A stretch of DNA of 64,000 nt from Artocarpus heterophyllus (GCA_025403435.1 CM046341.1:10129219-10193218), one strand, 5' to 3'. Counted from the stretch's first letter, positions 35,269-48,043 are shown. Made by a program: numbers and translations. Notes: generated from the sequence alone by a model not told the origin.

Positions 35269-35399
35269 TTTGGTTAACCTAGGGGTGTAGCACCACCTTA
35301 AAAATCAATCTTTTGAAATGGTTTTAAAGTTATAGGTTAATGTCATCATCATTGGTACTAATCCTGGTTAAACTTCCACAGTCAATATAAAATATACTG

Positions 35400-36370
35400 C
35401 CAAGACAATAAGTTCAATCATTTGAACAATCACAACCCGTCGAGCTACCTATTACACAGCCACAACCAGTTGAACATGCTCAGGAAGTTGAGCAACCTGA
35501 ACCAATGGAACAAGCTCAAGGAGTTGAGCAACCTCGACTGGCAACACAACCTCAGCCTACTGTGTCGAAAGTAAACAATTTATGACAAATTCTTCAACTT
35601 TTGCAAAATGTGTAGAGACCTGCAAAGGCCCGTGACCCTAAGCAACGTCGCCTAACTCTGCTAAAAGAGTTCATGAAGCAAAAACCTCCTGTGTTTATTG
35701 GAGAACCCAATCCTACCATGGTAGAACCGTAGCTAAAGCCTATCAAGAAGAAGTTGGACACCTTGAGAATCCCACAAGAATACCGAGTCAATTTTGCAAC
35801 GTATTTATTTGAGGGCAAAGCTGAGGATTGGTGGGATCTTCGAAGGACGATTGTGACATGCCAAACCTCACCTAGGATCAGTTAGAAATGATATTTCATA
35901 ATACTTATGTTCCTTAAAGTCATAGGCAAGCGATGCTGCGAGAATTTGAAAATTTGATGCAAGAAGATATGATGGTAGCTAAATACCAAGCCCAATTTAT
36001 AAATTTGTCTCACTATAATCCTGGAGTTATATCATACCCTATGGTGAGGTGTGAAAAGTTTAGAAATAATCTAAGGCCAAAAATCAAACAAATGATAGCT
36101 GCCATCCCATCGACTGAATTTCTTGAACTTGTAGTTGTTGCTCAGCATGTAGAGTCAGAGCTGAACAACTATTATAGAGAATACAAGGGTTTTGGTGAGC
36201 AATTGAAGAAGATAAGTAAAAAGGAGAGGTCTTAAAGACAAGTCACACAAAATAGTGGAGTAAGTATTAGTGGTAGATCTTCGGGTAGCAGCTGCTTCCA
36301 ACCATACACTTGTCATAATTGTGGACAAGTGGGACATTTGAGAAGAAATTACCCTAATCGCCATGCACAA
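35400..36370 (+). pseudogene. Gypsy gag remnant
   Basis: Capsid-like segment with AMLREFENLMQEDMMVAKY and VRCEKFRNNLRPKIKQM, typical of gypsy gag, broken by stops (for example after VEPX and KERS). A zinc knuckle at 36311-36352 reads CHNCGQVGHLRRNY: the last Cys of CX2CX4HX4C is Tyr. The protein would have packaged element RNA; this copy is dead. Confidence 0.85.
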
Positions 36371-36748
36371 CCGTTTAATGTTCTAAGATCACAAGGTAGT
36401 CTTTTTGGCTCTATCGTGTGGGGAGGGAGTCAAAATCGAGGGGCATCCCAACAAAGCTCGCTAGTTTCTCAAGCTTCGGTTACTTAATTTCGAGGGTTTC
36501 AGCCCCAATACAACTATTAGTAGCAGCCACAGGGTTCTAGTTTCTATCCAAATTACAACTTCCAAGCGACTCCTTAAGGTTCTGTAAATAAAAGACCATA
36601 TTTTCATGGAAGGAATAATAATGCTAGTAGCAGCCAAGGAAATCAAGGGAAGGGAAACAATGATAAGGGGAAAGCAATAGCATAGGTTTATGTTGTTACA
36701 GCCACGACTAGACAAACAAAACAGGTCAACATCTTTGTTGTAGATGGA

Positions 36749-37105
36749 ATGATTCATGTATCCCACTCTTGGGCTCATGTATTGTTTAATACTAGTGCTA
36801 CTCATCTGTTTATATCTATGTTGTTTGCTTCCATACTACAACTAGAGATTGAAACATGTAGCTTACCGTTAACCCTTAGTACACCAATGGGTGGAATAGC
36901 TGAAGTCTCCATAATTTGTAAATTAGTGTGTATTATCATAGGGCAACATAGATTATCAGCTGACTTGTATGTAATAACCATAACAGAGTTTGACGTAATC
37001 TTAGGAATAAATTGGTTAACTAGATATCAGGCTATAGTAGATTGTCATTGGAAACATGTCTCTTTATTCACAAAGAATGGGCAAGTTATTGATTTTCAAG
37101 TATAG
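36749..37105 (+). pseudogene. Gypsy aspartic protease remnant
   Basis: VLFNTSATHLFIS at 36779-36817 stands where the family has D(S/T)GATHSFIS. The catalytic Asp codon is now AAT (Asn) at 36788-36790. The rest of the fold (ADLYVITITEFDVILGINWL) is recognisable. Confidence 0.85.
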
Positions 37106-37229
37106 ACAGGGCCAATGACGCCAGCACCTGTGGTAAAGGCTTGCATTGGAGGACGAAGGATTTCACTAGTCTTGGAATGATCTTTGCTTTGAATGGAGAA
37201 TCAAAGAGGAATCACTTACCTTTTTATAT

Positions 37230-38657
37230 TCTTATGGTGGATGAATTCCTAGATATTTTTTCATATGAATTGCCTAGACTTCCACCTGACAGAGAAATCA
37301 AGTTTGTCATCAACCTAATTTCAGGAGCGGTGCTTGTTTCCATTGCTCTATATCGGATGGCACCTGCTGAAAAGGTGGAACTAAGGAAGCAATTGGATGA
37401 GCTACTAGAAAAAAAGGATTTATTTGACCAAGTACGTCACCTTGGGGAGCTTCAATACTATTTGTGAAGAACCATGATGGATCATTGAGACTCTGTGTCA
37501 ATTATTGCCAGCTTAATCGACTGACCATCAAGAACAAGTACCCTTTGTCCCTAATTGGCGAGTTGTTTGATCAGTTGGAGGATCCCGATACTTTTCAAAG
37601 ATTGACTTATGATCTGGATATCACCAATTGAAGATAAAGGAAGAAGACATTCCAAAGGTGGCTTTTCAAACTCGTTACGGTCACTTTGAGTTTCTTGTCA
37701 TGCCTTTTGAATTGACCAATGCACATGTGGCTTTCATGGACTTGATGAATCGTGTCTTTCGACCGTACTTGGATCAATTTATCATTGTTTTCATAGATGA
37801 TATCTTGATCTATTTCAAAACCAAGAAGAGCATGTTGAACACTTAAGGATCACTCTACAGACATTAAGAAAACACAACCTGTATGCAAAGAAGGAAAAGT
37901 GTGACTTTTGGATGACAAAGGTCAAGTTCCTAGGACATGTTTTCTTTGAAGAAGGCATATCAGTGGACCCCTCTAAGATTAAAGCAGTGTTGAATTGGGA
38001 ACGACCAAAGAACATGACAGAGATCCAAAGTTTCCTTAGATTAGCTGGATACTATCGACGCTTTGTGGAAAAATTTTTGAAGATTGCTTCTCCGTTGACA
38101 AAACTCACTAGGAAGAATATTAAGTTTGTGTCAGTGCACCAGTACTTGTCATACTCAACAATGAAGAGCCTTACATTCTATATAGTGACACCTCAAGAAA
38201 TGGTTTGGCTTGTGTGCTGATGCAGCATGGTTGAGTAGTTGTTTATGCCTCACGCCAATTGAAACCCCATGAAAGGAATTATCCTACATATGATCTCTAG
38301 TTAGCTGAGATGGTCTTCATGCTAAAAAAGTGGAGATGTTACTTATATGGCTCAAGGTTTGAGCTCTATATAGATCACCAAAGTTTGAAGTATTTATTTA
38401 CTCAAAAGGATCTCAACCTAAGGCAACGGAGATGGACTGAATACATGGTGGATTATGACTTTAGTATTCAATATCATCCTGGTAAAGCAAATGCAGTGGC
38501 AGATGCTTTGCATCGGAAGAACAATGGAATCATGGCCAGCTTAGCATTGGAAGATTGGAGGCGAGCAATCACTATCACCAACTTTAACTTACAGTATTAT
38601 GAGAATGATGAAAGAGCCTTCCTGTTTAATGTGATAGCAACTCCTACGTTAATCTAG
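37230..38657 (+). pseudogene. Gypsy reverse transcriptase and RNase H remnant
   Basis: RT start VDEFLDIFSYELPRLPPDRE; a frameshift near 37430; then [20 protein letters not shown] and [15 protein letters not shown], where the FIDD active-site box is intact. Next VKFLGHVFFEEGISVDP and AGYYRRFVE. RNase H follows with [20 protein letters not shown] and the conserved [14 protein letters not shown]. At least four frameshifts or stops separate these pieces. Confidence 0.88.
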
Positions 38658-38869
38658 CAGGTGAACAAGGACAATGGCATGATGAAGGATTACGTATGAT
38701 TTGGGAACAAATACAGAATGGCGAATAACTAGATGGATGGCGGATTGAACCAGAAGGATTCTTACTTTATAAAGGAAGATTGGTTGTTCCAAAGGACCTT
38801 TATCTCAGGCATGCAGTGTTAGATAAAGCACACCATTTTAAGTTTGTTATTCATCCTAAAAGCTCTAAA

Positions 38870-39840
38870 ATGTATATGGATTTAAAGTGACAATACTGGT
38901 GGCAAGGAATGAAGTGAGATATAGAAACTTTTGTCTCCAAGTGCATGACATGTCAACAGGTCAAAGCGGAACGTCAAAAGCCTAGAGGTGAGCTGAAGAG
39001 CATACCTATTCCAGAATGGAAGTGGGACCATGTGACTATGGATTTTGTTACTAGATTTCCTAGGACTCAAATGAGGCATGATGTTGTTTGGGTAATAATG
39101 GATCGTTTAACCAAAACAGCCTACTTCATTCTAATCAAAACTAGTTATAATGTCTCAAAGCTATGTCAATTTTACATGTAAAAGATAGTGACATTGCATG
39201 GTGTACCAATGTCAATAGTTTTTGATAGGGATACACGTTTTACATTAAAGTTCTAAAAAGATTACAGAAGCTTTAGGAACTCAACTGAATTTCCATACGG
39301 CTTTTCATCCTCAAATAGATGGACAATCAATGTTTCATTTATAATCTTGAAGATATGCTTCTAGCTTTTGTGTTGGACTTTGGAACTAGTTAGGCTACAT
39401 AGTTGCCATACATTGAGTTTGCATACAACAACAACTACCAAGCAAGTATTGGAATGGTTCCATATGAGGCTTTATATGGTAGGTCTTGTAGATCTCTACT
39501 ATGTTGGGCTGAAAAGGAAGCACTCCTTGAACTTGGGCCTCAGTTTATCAAAGAAACAATGGATAAGATCTGGATTATTCATGAACGCCTTAAGATAGCT
39601 CAAAGTCAACAGAAGAGCTATGCAGATAAGAGAAGATGACCTTTAGAGTTTATGATCGGAGATTATGTGTTTTTGAAAGTAAAATCAAAGTGGCGTGTAT
39701 CTCGATTTGGTGTTCGAGGAAAGTTAGCACCAAGTTATATGGGACCGTTTGAGATTGTAGAACAGATTTGAATGTTAGCTTACCATCTAGACCTACCACC
39801 ACAATTGTCTCATGTACATAATGTATTTCATTTATCAATG
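38870..39840 (+). pseudogene. Gypsy integrase remnant
   Basis: KCMTCQQVKAERQKPRGEL is the zinc-binding C-x2-C end. WKWDHVTMDFVTRFPRTQ then VIMDRLTKTAYF carry the first catalytic Asp region. LPYIEFAYNNNYQASIGM and PYEALYGRSCRSL mark the end of the core. Frames are broken several times between 39181 and 39403. Confidence 0.85.
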
Positions 39841-39868
39841 TTAAAAGTATGAACCAGATCCTTCACAT

Positions 39869-40069
39869 GTGATCACGTGGACAAATATCCCACTTCAAGG
39901 AGATATGACTTATGAAGAAGTTTTAGTTCAGATATTGGATCGTGAAGTAAAAATTTTATGTCATCACGAAATTCTTCTAGTGAAAGTGATGTGGCAACAT
40001 CATGATATTAAGGAAACCACTTGGGAACTTGAATTGGAAATGAGGGAGAAATACCAACATTTTTTTTAA
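39869..40069 (+). pseudogene. Gypsy chromodomain at the integrase C-terminus
   Basis: ILDREVKILCHHEILLVKVM followed by WQHHDIKETTWELE and MREKYQHFF is the plant chromovirus chromodomain pattern, thought to steer integration into heterochromatin. A change upstream near 39850 shifts it out of frame with integrase. Confidence 0.8.
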
Positions 40070-40111
40070 TGACATGTATAGTTGTATAAAAATTTCGAGG
40101 ATGAATTTCTT

Positions 40112-40126
40112 AAAGGAGGGGAGAGC
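40112..40126 (+). other. Polypurine tract
   Basis: AAAGGAGGGGAGAGC directly before the 3' LTR, the plus-strand priming site. Confidence 0.8.
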
Positions 40127-42575
40127 TGTGAATTTGTTAACTTTTTAATGGGTATAATTGTATATAAATTAATTATTAGTTTGCCAATTTAAATTTTGTA
40201 AAACTTTGATTGTATCTAAAATTATTCCATATTATTTATTCTACCTATTTTTAATTTTTCTAAAATTTTTCCTACTCCTATTTAGCATGTTTACTAAAAT
40301 GCCCTTGGAATCATTAGTTAATTACAAAAATGCCATTTTGGCATTTCCTTCAAAACTTTTCCATGACTCTCTCCCTCACCCGTGACTCTCTTCCCAACCT
40401 TCCAATTGTCCCTTTCTTTCTATTTCCTCTTCTTATTTGTTTCTTTTTCTCTCCCACTCTCACATGTCTATCTCTATCTCCCTACTCTTCCTTTTGTTTT
40501 CCTTCTTCCTTTTCTTCTTCTTCCTTCACGATAACCCAATAAGTAGAAAAAAAACTAAGGCAAAACTCAAACATCCTTTAAGATTTCCAAGTTATTTTCT
40601 CACAAAAAAATCCACAAACAACTTCCTACCAACTCATAGAGCTTGGAAACAAGGGGATTTTGGTGATGAAAATAACGTATTTGGCTTGAATTTGAGGTAA
40701 CCTTTCAAACTTAAAACTTAGATTTTGCTTATGTTTTGAGTATGGAAATATGTGGAAATGAGTTAGTATTGTATAGAAATGATTATACATTGTTTATGCA
40801 TTGTTTTTATGCTTAGAAAGCTGTTAGAAAACCAAGATTTGAAGAAAAACTCAAAAATTTAGATTTTGGGTTCTTTGTAAGAGTTTTTCCACATAAACTA
40901 CATGTCATTTTTCAAAAACTACATGTTGTTTTTCCCAGAAAACTATGTGTCATTTTCTTAAAAACCACATTTCGTTTTTTCAAAGGAAGATTTAATAAAA
41001 TCAAAGGCGAATTTAAGCTTTAGGTAAGATTTGAACCCCCAACCTCAAGAGCAAATAAAGGAGACCAAACCACTAAGACAAAGATAGTTATTTGATAACT
41101 TATGTTTCGAAAATAATAAATAGTTTTCTATAAATTTTGTAATTTCAAATAATTTTATTTTAATGAATATCCAACTTTTTAATTATTTTATTCCTAAATA
41201 TTTTAAATTGTATTATTTATTTTAAAAATCCATTTTAACATATTTCATACCAAGATAAAATTTGAATGTTTTTATTTTACTATTATTTTATTTATTTTGT
41301 AATTTACTAAAATTAAGTTAAATTGATATTCATATTTTAGTATATTAATGACTATGGCACACTAATAAAAATAAATAGTAAATTGACATAATTATAAATT
41401 AGGATTTAAGTTAAAATCATATTATTTTTATACGTTTTAGGATAACCATGTATTTGGAGCTTATGTGATAAATTTTATTTTGTAAGCTAGAAATTATCAG
41501 TGGATAAATTGCAAAGAGGTAGGGATTCTATTACTTATCTTTTGTGAGGTTTTGGTTAATTAAAATTGATTGTTTACATTACAAGCTATGTACATGATAT
41601 TTTGACCGTATATGAGTATTACTCATGACACAATAATGTGATACTCGTCTTATATTATACAACGAGAATAAATTGATTTGACACATATTCAAATAATTGA
41701 GAAGCATGGTAGGAAATACTAACTCTATGTATAATGAATGCTTATAGAGGAATGATAAGACGTGAAAGGGGCAATGGTTACGTCCTTGGGCACAAATACC
41801 CTACAAGGTAAAATAGGAAGGAGGTGATGAGGCTTTCTTGGGTTGAAAAACGCACTGTACAAGAAACGACTTGGTGAGGATCCAGAGCTTGATATTCCCT
41901 CACCCGCCACTCTTGGAATGATTGGACATTGGAAAAGCACGCCCATTTGGGTTTTGATGAGTTGAGTGATGAATACTCTATTGAAACATGGATACCTAAA
42001 AACATTGATGAACTATATTATTGTACATATGTATATGTATGAAACTCGGTAATGATTAACATAAGGTATCTATAGAATATGATCATAATGAATCTTATAA
42101 GATGATTAATGATTGAGAACTAACTAACCATGCAGGTATTAATGTGGTAATGAATAAAACCTAAAGGTGAGTAATGGTTTTTCCTACTAGGTATGTCAAT
42201 CCTCATCCTTATTATATTTACATCTCTCAAGTGGAATTTAGTGTAACTTGTCTAACGAGAAGTAGGTGACAACACTGCTGATCTCATGTTGGAAGATCTT
42301 AGTTTATTTGTAATTCATCCAAATCATGTAAGATTTATAAAACTATTGTAGTGGCTATGATGAGTTATATATGTAATTGGAAATTGTACTATATTAATGA
42401 TGACTGTATTTCAAAATTATGCTACACTCAAATGTGGTTTGTTATTTAAAGCTTATTCTTATTTTTTGTTTATTTCAAAGACCCATGGGTAATGTTTTAC
42501 TGTTTTGAAATGATATTGTATTTAAATATATTCTTATTTATTCAATACTGTTAACCCTCACATAGGAGCGTTACA
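40127..42575 (+). repeat. 3' LTR of the gypsy element
   Basis: 2449 bp, TGTGAATTTG to GGAGCGTTACA, with TTTAT after it. It has an extra TTTTCAAAAACTACATG-type local repeat around 40900-40980 that the 5' LTR lacks. The antisense tRNA-like boxes are at 41027-41083. Confidence 0.92.
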
Positions 42576-42586
42576 TTTATTGATGA

Positions 42587-42942
42587 CCTATTTGGCATGA
42601 CTTTTGCTTGTGTTTTTAGTCAATGGAAGAAGAGAAGCAAAAGCTATAGCTTTCTAGTAGGTTTTTAGAATCATAATTTTTTAAAAGAGCTTTTATGGGT
42701 TAAAATGTTTTCAATTTTTTTAAGTTACAAAAATTTATATTTAAGCTTATAATGTATTATTAACACTCTGATACAAGTTTCAAATTCTTTTTCAGAAGTG
42801 GTTTTTTAAGAAGCCATATTTTGTGGTTTTGACAGGAAGCAATTCTACAGAGCAAAAGTACTTCTTTATCTAATCACTTATAGAAACAGCTTTTAGACTC
42901 AAGAATCTAAAAGCAGTTACTAGAAAGGTTCCCAAATAGGCA
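42587..42942. mobile_element. MITE-like element next to the gypsy element
   Basis: Inverted ends CCTATTTGGCATGACTTTTGC and, reversed, GCCTATTTGGGAACCTTT bound ~355 bp with internal AAAAGC/GCTTTT words. No coding capacity. It starts 11 bp beyond the gypsy LTR, suggesting the gypsy element landed at its edge. Confidence 0.5.
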
Positions 42943-43655
42943 CTGAAAAAAGTTATCTGATGGTCAGGCGCAAGAATTTGTTAGAAATTTAATAGAATTG
43001 GACATAAAGGCTATAACCGAAAGTTTTAAGAGAGAGAATTCTTCGTTAATATTTTAAGGGCCGGGGAAGAGACAAAAAATATTATGTTTATTATTTTGAA
43101 AATTGAAGGACATATTATTATAAAGCTATAATCGTGGGTAATTTTGTAATTATCCTATATAGATTTGTCCTTAAGGGTTGAAAATCATCATATCACTCCC
43201 CTCAAAAAAAAAAAAAAAAAGGAAGAAAGAAAAAAAAGTCATCATATCATTAGTCTATGGACGGAGGCATCTGCCCCAGCGAAAGAAATATTTTTGTTTG
43301 TTTTTTTAAAATCGTTTTCAATTTCTTTATCAAAAATGTGGAAACAAATTTTTTTCTTTCAAATTTTTTCTAAACAAAAATTTTGAACTGTGGTTGCTAC
43401 TTAAGCTAAAGTCGCACTATGAAAGGGCTGGTGCCAGGGCCAAGTCAAGAATGTCATTAAGCCATGATTAGATTGACGGTTAAGGGTTGAGTCGACAGAC
43501 TAGAGTCAACATCAATATCAGGCAGCGGCCGGTGTTGGTTCGAAGGGGCACTAGGATAGGCCAATGGTCTTGGATAGTCATCAGGGTCGGACCAACATGC
43601 CAGAATTAGCCATCAGGGTACAAAGTCAAAGGGCAAGAAGACAAAGTGTTAAAGT
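42943..43655. other. No gene recognised
   Basis: Contains an A17 tract at 43203-43220 and, at 43390-43650, a less AT-rich part that may be decayed copia internal sequence ahead of the RT remnant. Nothing definite. Confidence 0.4.
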
Positions 43656-44755
43656 TGAAAAAGGCTCTCTATAGTCTAAAGCAAGCATCGAGAGCATGGA
43701 ATAGTCGAATCGACAAGTACTTCCAAGAGAATGGTTTCACCAAATGTCCATATGAGCATGCTCTCTATGTCAAAGTCAAATAAAGAGATATCTTGATATT
43801 GTGTCTATACGTGGTTGACTTTATCTTTATAGGTCATAATCCAAGCATGTTTGAAGAATTCAAGAAAGTGATGGCCAAAGAATTTGAGATGATAGATATC
43901 AGACTGATGGCATACTACCTCGACATCAAAGTCAAGTAAAAGGAAGAGGGAATTTTTATCTCACAAGAAGGCTACACAAAAGAAATCCTCAAAAAGTTCA
44001 AGATGGATGACTGTAACCTGCTAAGCACGTTGGTAGAGTACGAAATCAATTTGTTCAAAGATGATGAAGCAAAAAAAATAGACCGAACACTTTCAAGAGC
44101 CTAGTTAGATGTTTGCAGTATCTAACTTGTACAAGGCCCGACATATTCTATACAACTAGACTTGCAAGTCGCTACATGGAGACTCCAACAACTACTGATT
44201 TCAAAGCTACCAAGAGAATCCTTCATTATCTTAAAGGTACAACGAACTTTGTCTGATACTATTTAGTTTCTAATGACTATAAACTGGTTGAATACAGCGA
44301 TAGTGATTGGGCAGGAGACACCGATGATTGAAAAAGCACAACTGGTTTTGTATTTTTCATGGGAGATACAGCCTTCACTTGGATGTCGAAGAAGCAACCA
44401 ATCATCACCTTCTTAACCTATGAAGCTAAGTACGCTGTTGCTACATCATGCGTTTGTCATGCAATATGGCTAAGAAATTTTTTGAAGGAATTAAGCATGA
44501 CACAAGAAGAACCAACAGAGATTTATGTTAACAACAAATCGACAATAGTTCTAGCTAAAGATCTGGTGTTTCATGATTGAAGCAAGCATATTGATACTCG
44601 ATATCACTACATAAGGGGGTGCATCACAAGTAGGATGTGCGACTGGAGTACATGAGGTCTGATGAACAACTTGCAAACATCTTCACCAAGCCATTGAAGC
44701 AAGAAGATTTCTTCAGGTTGAGAAATGCACTTGGTATTACAAAACAAGTTTAGGG
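43656..44755 (+). pseudogene. Ty1/copia RT and RNase H remnant
   Basis: KALYSLKQASRAWNSRIDKY, then DILILCLYVVDFIFIGHNPS, EFEMIDIRLMAYYLDIKVK and IFISQEGYTKEILKKFKMDD follow copia RT closely. The active-site YVDD reads YVVD. Stops occur after KVK (twice) and near 44104. RNase H has MGDTAFTWMSKKQPIITF and the C-terminal LADIFTKPLKQ region in a shifted frame. Gag, protease and integrase are missing. A G-rich purine tract (44750-44772) follows. Confidence 0.88.
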
Positions 44756-44771
44756 TGGTGGGGGGTTGGGG

Positions 44772-45197
44772 GGTTTAAATATAAACTTGTTTGAGGCCCA
44801 AAACTTGATGAACTTAAAATTTAAATCCAAGTTTAACTCTTGGAAAGATTTTCTAGATTATTCTTCAAAAACATCTAGATTTTTTTTTTTGGAGTGGATG
44901 AATTATATAGAATTATAGATAGGAGATATTTTGGATAAGAATTCTAGAGAGTGAATTATAGCCTTTAGATTAAAAGTGTATTGGTCCTAACCATTGGTTA
45001 AGGAGATGTCACTAGTATAAATAGGGGTGATTTCTCTCATTTTGCATCAAGAAAAAGTAAGAACTTCTAAGAGTGAGGAAGAGAAGAACCCAAGGTTCTT
45101 AAGTGAGTTCTTTGAGAGTGTAAAGAATTGTAATTGTAAGAGTGTTCAATCTTATAATAAAAGAGTTTAGTGTTTGAGTTTAAACAAATTTCCAACA
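44772..45197 (+). repeat. 3' LTR of the broken copia element
   Basis: The sequence after the polypurine tract ends TTTCCAACA at 45197. It shows a promoter-like TATAAATAG at 45017-45025 and AATAAAAG at 45157-45164, the normal LTR layout. The left edge is uncertain because the TGTTGG start is blurred in the G-rich tract. No 5' LTR is present. Confidence 0.65.
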
Positions 45198-47173
45198 GGA
45201 GCTTGGGTTAGGGTGTATAAATAATAGCACATGCATGGGAGAGGAAATTAAGAGATAAGACATAATGATGAAAGTCAATGAGCAATGCATGTGATATGTA
45301 CGACTATATTGTTAAGTGCAATTACGTATTTCCTCTACTATTTCATAGTTTCTTTTTCTTCTCTCATCATTGTCGATCATCTTTCTAATATTTCAATCTC
45401 GTTTCTTATCAATCTCTCTCTCTTTTTTTTTTATAAAGATTTTTTGTTTGCATAAATGAAAAATAAAAATTTAATGCATGTATGTTTGAAACTTTATTTT
45501 TAGTTTTTTTAATAATTTCTATCATTTTTAGGGATATTTATCTTATTGTATCTTTTGTTTCAGGCTTATTCAAAAAATTATATTTTCCATTTTTGCCATC
45601 ATCAAATGAATATCTTCATATTAGATTTAATACACAAATCTATACCTTGGCTAATAATTGATTCTAGCATTTAAATGACCAAATTATCCTCATGGAAGAG
45701 AGAGAAAAAAAAACTAAACTTTCAAAAAACATAAGAAGAAAACAAACACATAAGCACATAAAAAAAAAACCCATTGTGAGGGTGTTCTAGACATTTTTGA
45801 GATTAAAACCCTTAATTACTTCAACGTGTCTTTAAATTTTTAAAGTTCTCTTATTTTTCAATTTGAGGGTATTTTGGATAATGTACTAGGTTAAAATTGA
45901 AAGTTGACAAAGAAAATGTATAAATTTATACATTAAATCTAATTTGAAGATATATCTTTGATGAGATTAAAAACTGAAAATATAGTATTTGAATAAATGT
46001 AGAACACAAGGTATAAAAAGGTACCCATTTTTTAAATCGTAAGAAAATCATCTCGATCATTTCAATAACATCACTAGACAAAAAGTCCTATATGGACGAG
46101 GGTGTACGACCACCTTCTTAAACTTTGTTTTCTTTTAATTCTATAAATAAACTTTTATAAAAATATTGTGTCCCCCTTTCTACAATTATATTTCGCTCCT
46201 CATCCCATTAATTCAATCACATTGTATCCCTTCAACTAACTTAAATGCGATATTATTGTACTAACTTTCTAGGGATTTGCTTTCTAGAATGAATGGAAGC
46301 ACGGGGGCTTCCGTTAAGATGTCATATAAATAGAGGCATAGGGAGAAGAAATTAAGAGACAAGAAGGGGAAAAAAAAAAAGAGGCAATGCATGGGATTTG
46401 TATATTTATAAAAATTGAACTGTCAGTTTGACAACATTTTTAAGAATTTTTGAGAAGGATTTTTTCAAAAATGGAAACGTTCTGACACACATATTTTCAC
46501 CTATGAAATAGTTCGGGCTGAAAACTCGGGAAAAAAAAAGGAGTGAAAAGCTATACATATAGAGATCGCATTAATGCAACTGCAATAGAAAAAAAAAAAA
46601 TATGACTCCCCATATTATTTTTCTATTTCATTTTTCTTACATGTCAACATAAATTCCAAATTCTTGATCCAATTTTTATCTTTCCTCATTCTGTAACACC
46701 AAAATAAAGAACCTAAACGCATCGCTTTAAAAAAGAGAGGAAAGGAAAACGCCAAAAAAAAAAAAGGAAAAAGAAAAGTGCAAAATACGTTAAAACCAAA
46801 ATCCTCACATATTATAGGTAAAAAATAACAAGATAGACTTGATAAAGGATAGATGCGCTATAGGACGTGTCCGTCGCCCTCACATAGACACGTAGCGGTC
46901 ACGTGATCTGTTTTGGTCAATTTTTGAATAGAATTCTAACGCAAGTGCTACCAATGGGAATTTCGTAAAAAGTAAAATTTTGTCAAAAATGAGAAAAAGA
47001 GTTAATAAAAAGGAACCAATACCACAATTGAAATGACATTTTTTTTGAATGATCTTGTCAAACACTCTTTATCGTTAAGGTGAAAAAGGAGAGAAAAAGT
47101 TAACAGAATATGTACCGTTGGTCAGATCGCGCGTTGGTCAGATCGCGCGTTGGTCACCTCAAATATATGTGTC
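45198..47173. other. AT-rich DNA with a dispersed repeat, no gene
   Basis: About 45590-46020 belongs to the AT-rich repeat family also at 3290-3800. The rest has A-runs and no recognisable gene. ACCAT at 47174-47178 is the target duplication of the next element. Confidence 0.5.
47118..47156. repeat. 16-bp GC-rich tandem repeat
   Basis: TTGGTCAGATCGCGCG occurs twice in a row, then TTGGTCA starts a third unit. It lies just outside the Tat-type element. Confidence 0.95.
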
Positions 47174-47178
47174 ACCAT

Positions 47179-47807
47179 TGTTGACGTTTACTGTTGTTTA
47201 ACGTCGGATCAACACCTACATATGGTTGTGCACGTTTTAACCTCTTTTTAGGCTTGTCCTTAATCGGGAGTATGTACCTGTAAGAGGGATGGTTCGGAGA
47301 ATAGTGGGGTTAGTCAATAGACAAGGGCTCTCCGATGCTCAAGGCAGGTATTGCTCCGCAGAGGTCGGCAGCTAGTTAGGTGTGAAGAAGTCTTTCTCTC
47401 TAGAATGTCATAAATGCATCCTATTTATAGGCCACCACTTGGATCGGGTACAAGATGGGTTTTGCCCATCACCCGGGTGTCACATTAAGGTGTGTCAGGT
47501 AATAGGTAACAAGTGTCACGCCCATCGCCCAATGGATTTGACTCTATCGGACGACAATGTATCTGTCTTGTGTTGGCCTATAATAGCGAGTAATAGACTA
47601 TTTATGAGAACTTTGGCCCGACCCGAGCTACCGTACATCCCGAGGTGGCAGCCTTCTTGAGGCGTAGCTCGGGATGCCTGAGAGGCACCTCGGGAAGAAG
47701 TATAAAGTATCGGGGGCCGCCTGCAAGCTTCCTGGGAGTCTGTCGAGCTTAATAGCCGACCACCAAAGTTAATGTCCTCGGTGGTGGAGCCGAACTTACC
47801 CTCAACA
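47179..47807 (-). repeat. 3' LTR (element sense) of the Tat-type element
   Basis: 629 bp from TGTTGACG to CCTCAACA in plus orientation; the termini TGTTGA/TCAACA are inverted. Confidence 0.88.
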
Positions 47808-47823
47808 TTAGCCCCCCAATTCA
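47808..47823 (-). other. Polypurine tract of the Tat-type element
   Basis: Minus strand AATTGGGGGGCTAA sits right before the LTR start TGTTGAGG. This fixes the element on the minus strand. Confidence 0.75.
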
Positions 47824-48034
47824 CCTGGTCGGTGTCCGGCCGGGTGGACTATGCCGAGTGGGTGAGGTCAGCTCAAAGAAGGAATGCCAAATGACACTTA
47901 GAAGCGGGGTGAGGTGAAAAGACGTGCGGATCAGACGGGGGGACACGTGTCGCGCTACGGCCGCCTGCGCGCCTGTCAGGCGTATTAATTGCGCCTCCTG
48001 GGTTTTCGCGCTTGAGTTTCCCGCCCAAAATGGC

Positions 48035-48043
48035 TATAAATAG
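48035..48043 (+). promoter_or_regulatory. TATA box for the antisense ORF
   Basis: TATAAATAG, 142 bp before the ATG at 48185, in a GC-rich setting. A G-box-like ACACGTGTC lies upstream at 47943-47951. Together they look like a plant Pol II promoter reading opposite to the retroelement. Confidence 0.6.

Larger units (their letters stand above)
32858..42575 (+). mobile_element. Full-length chromodomain Ty3/gypsy retrotransposon, degenerate
   Basis: 9718 bp with 5' LTR 32858-35246 and 3' LTR 40127-42575. TTTAT lies on both sides (32853-32857 and 42576-42580). A primer-binding site, a purine tract (about 40112-40126), gag, protease, RT, RNase H, integrase and a C-terminal chromodomain follow in gypsy order. 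The chromodomain and long LTRs point to the chromovirus side (Tekay/Del-like). Numerous stops and frameshifts break the polyprotein, so it cannot move by itself. LTR lengths differ by 60 bp, fitting an old insertion. Confidence 0.93.
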
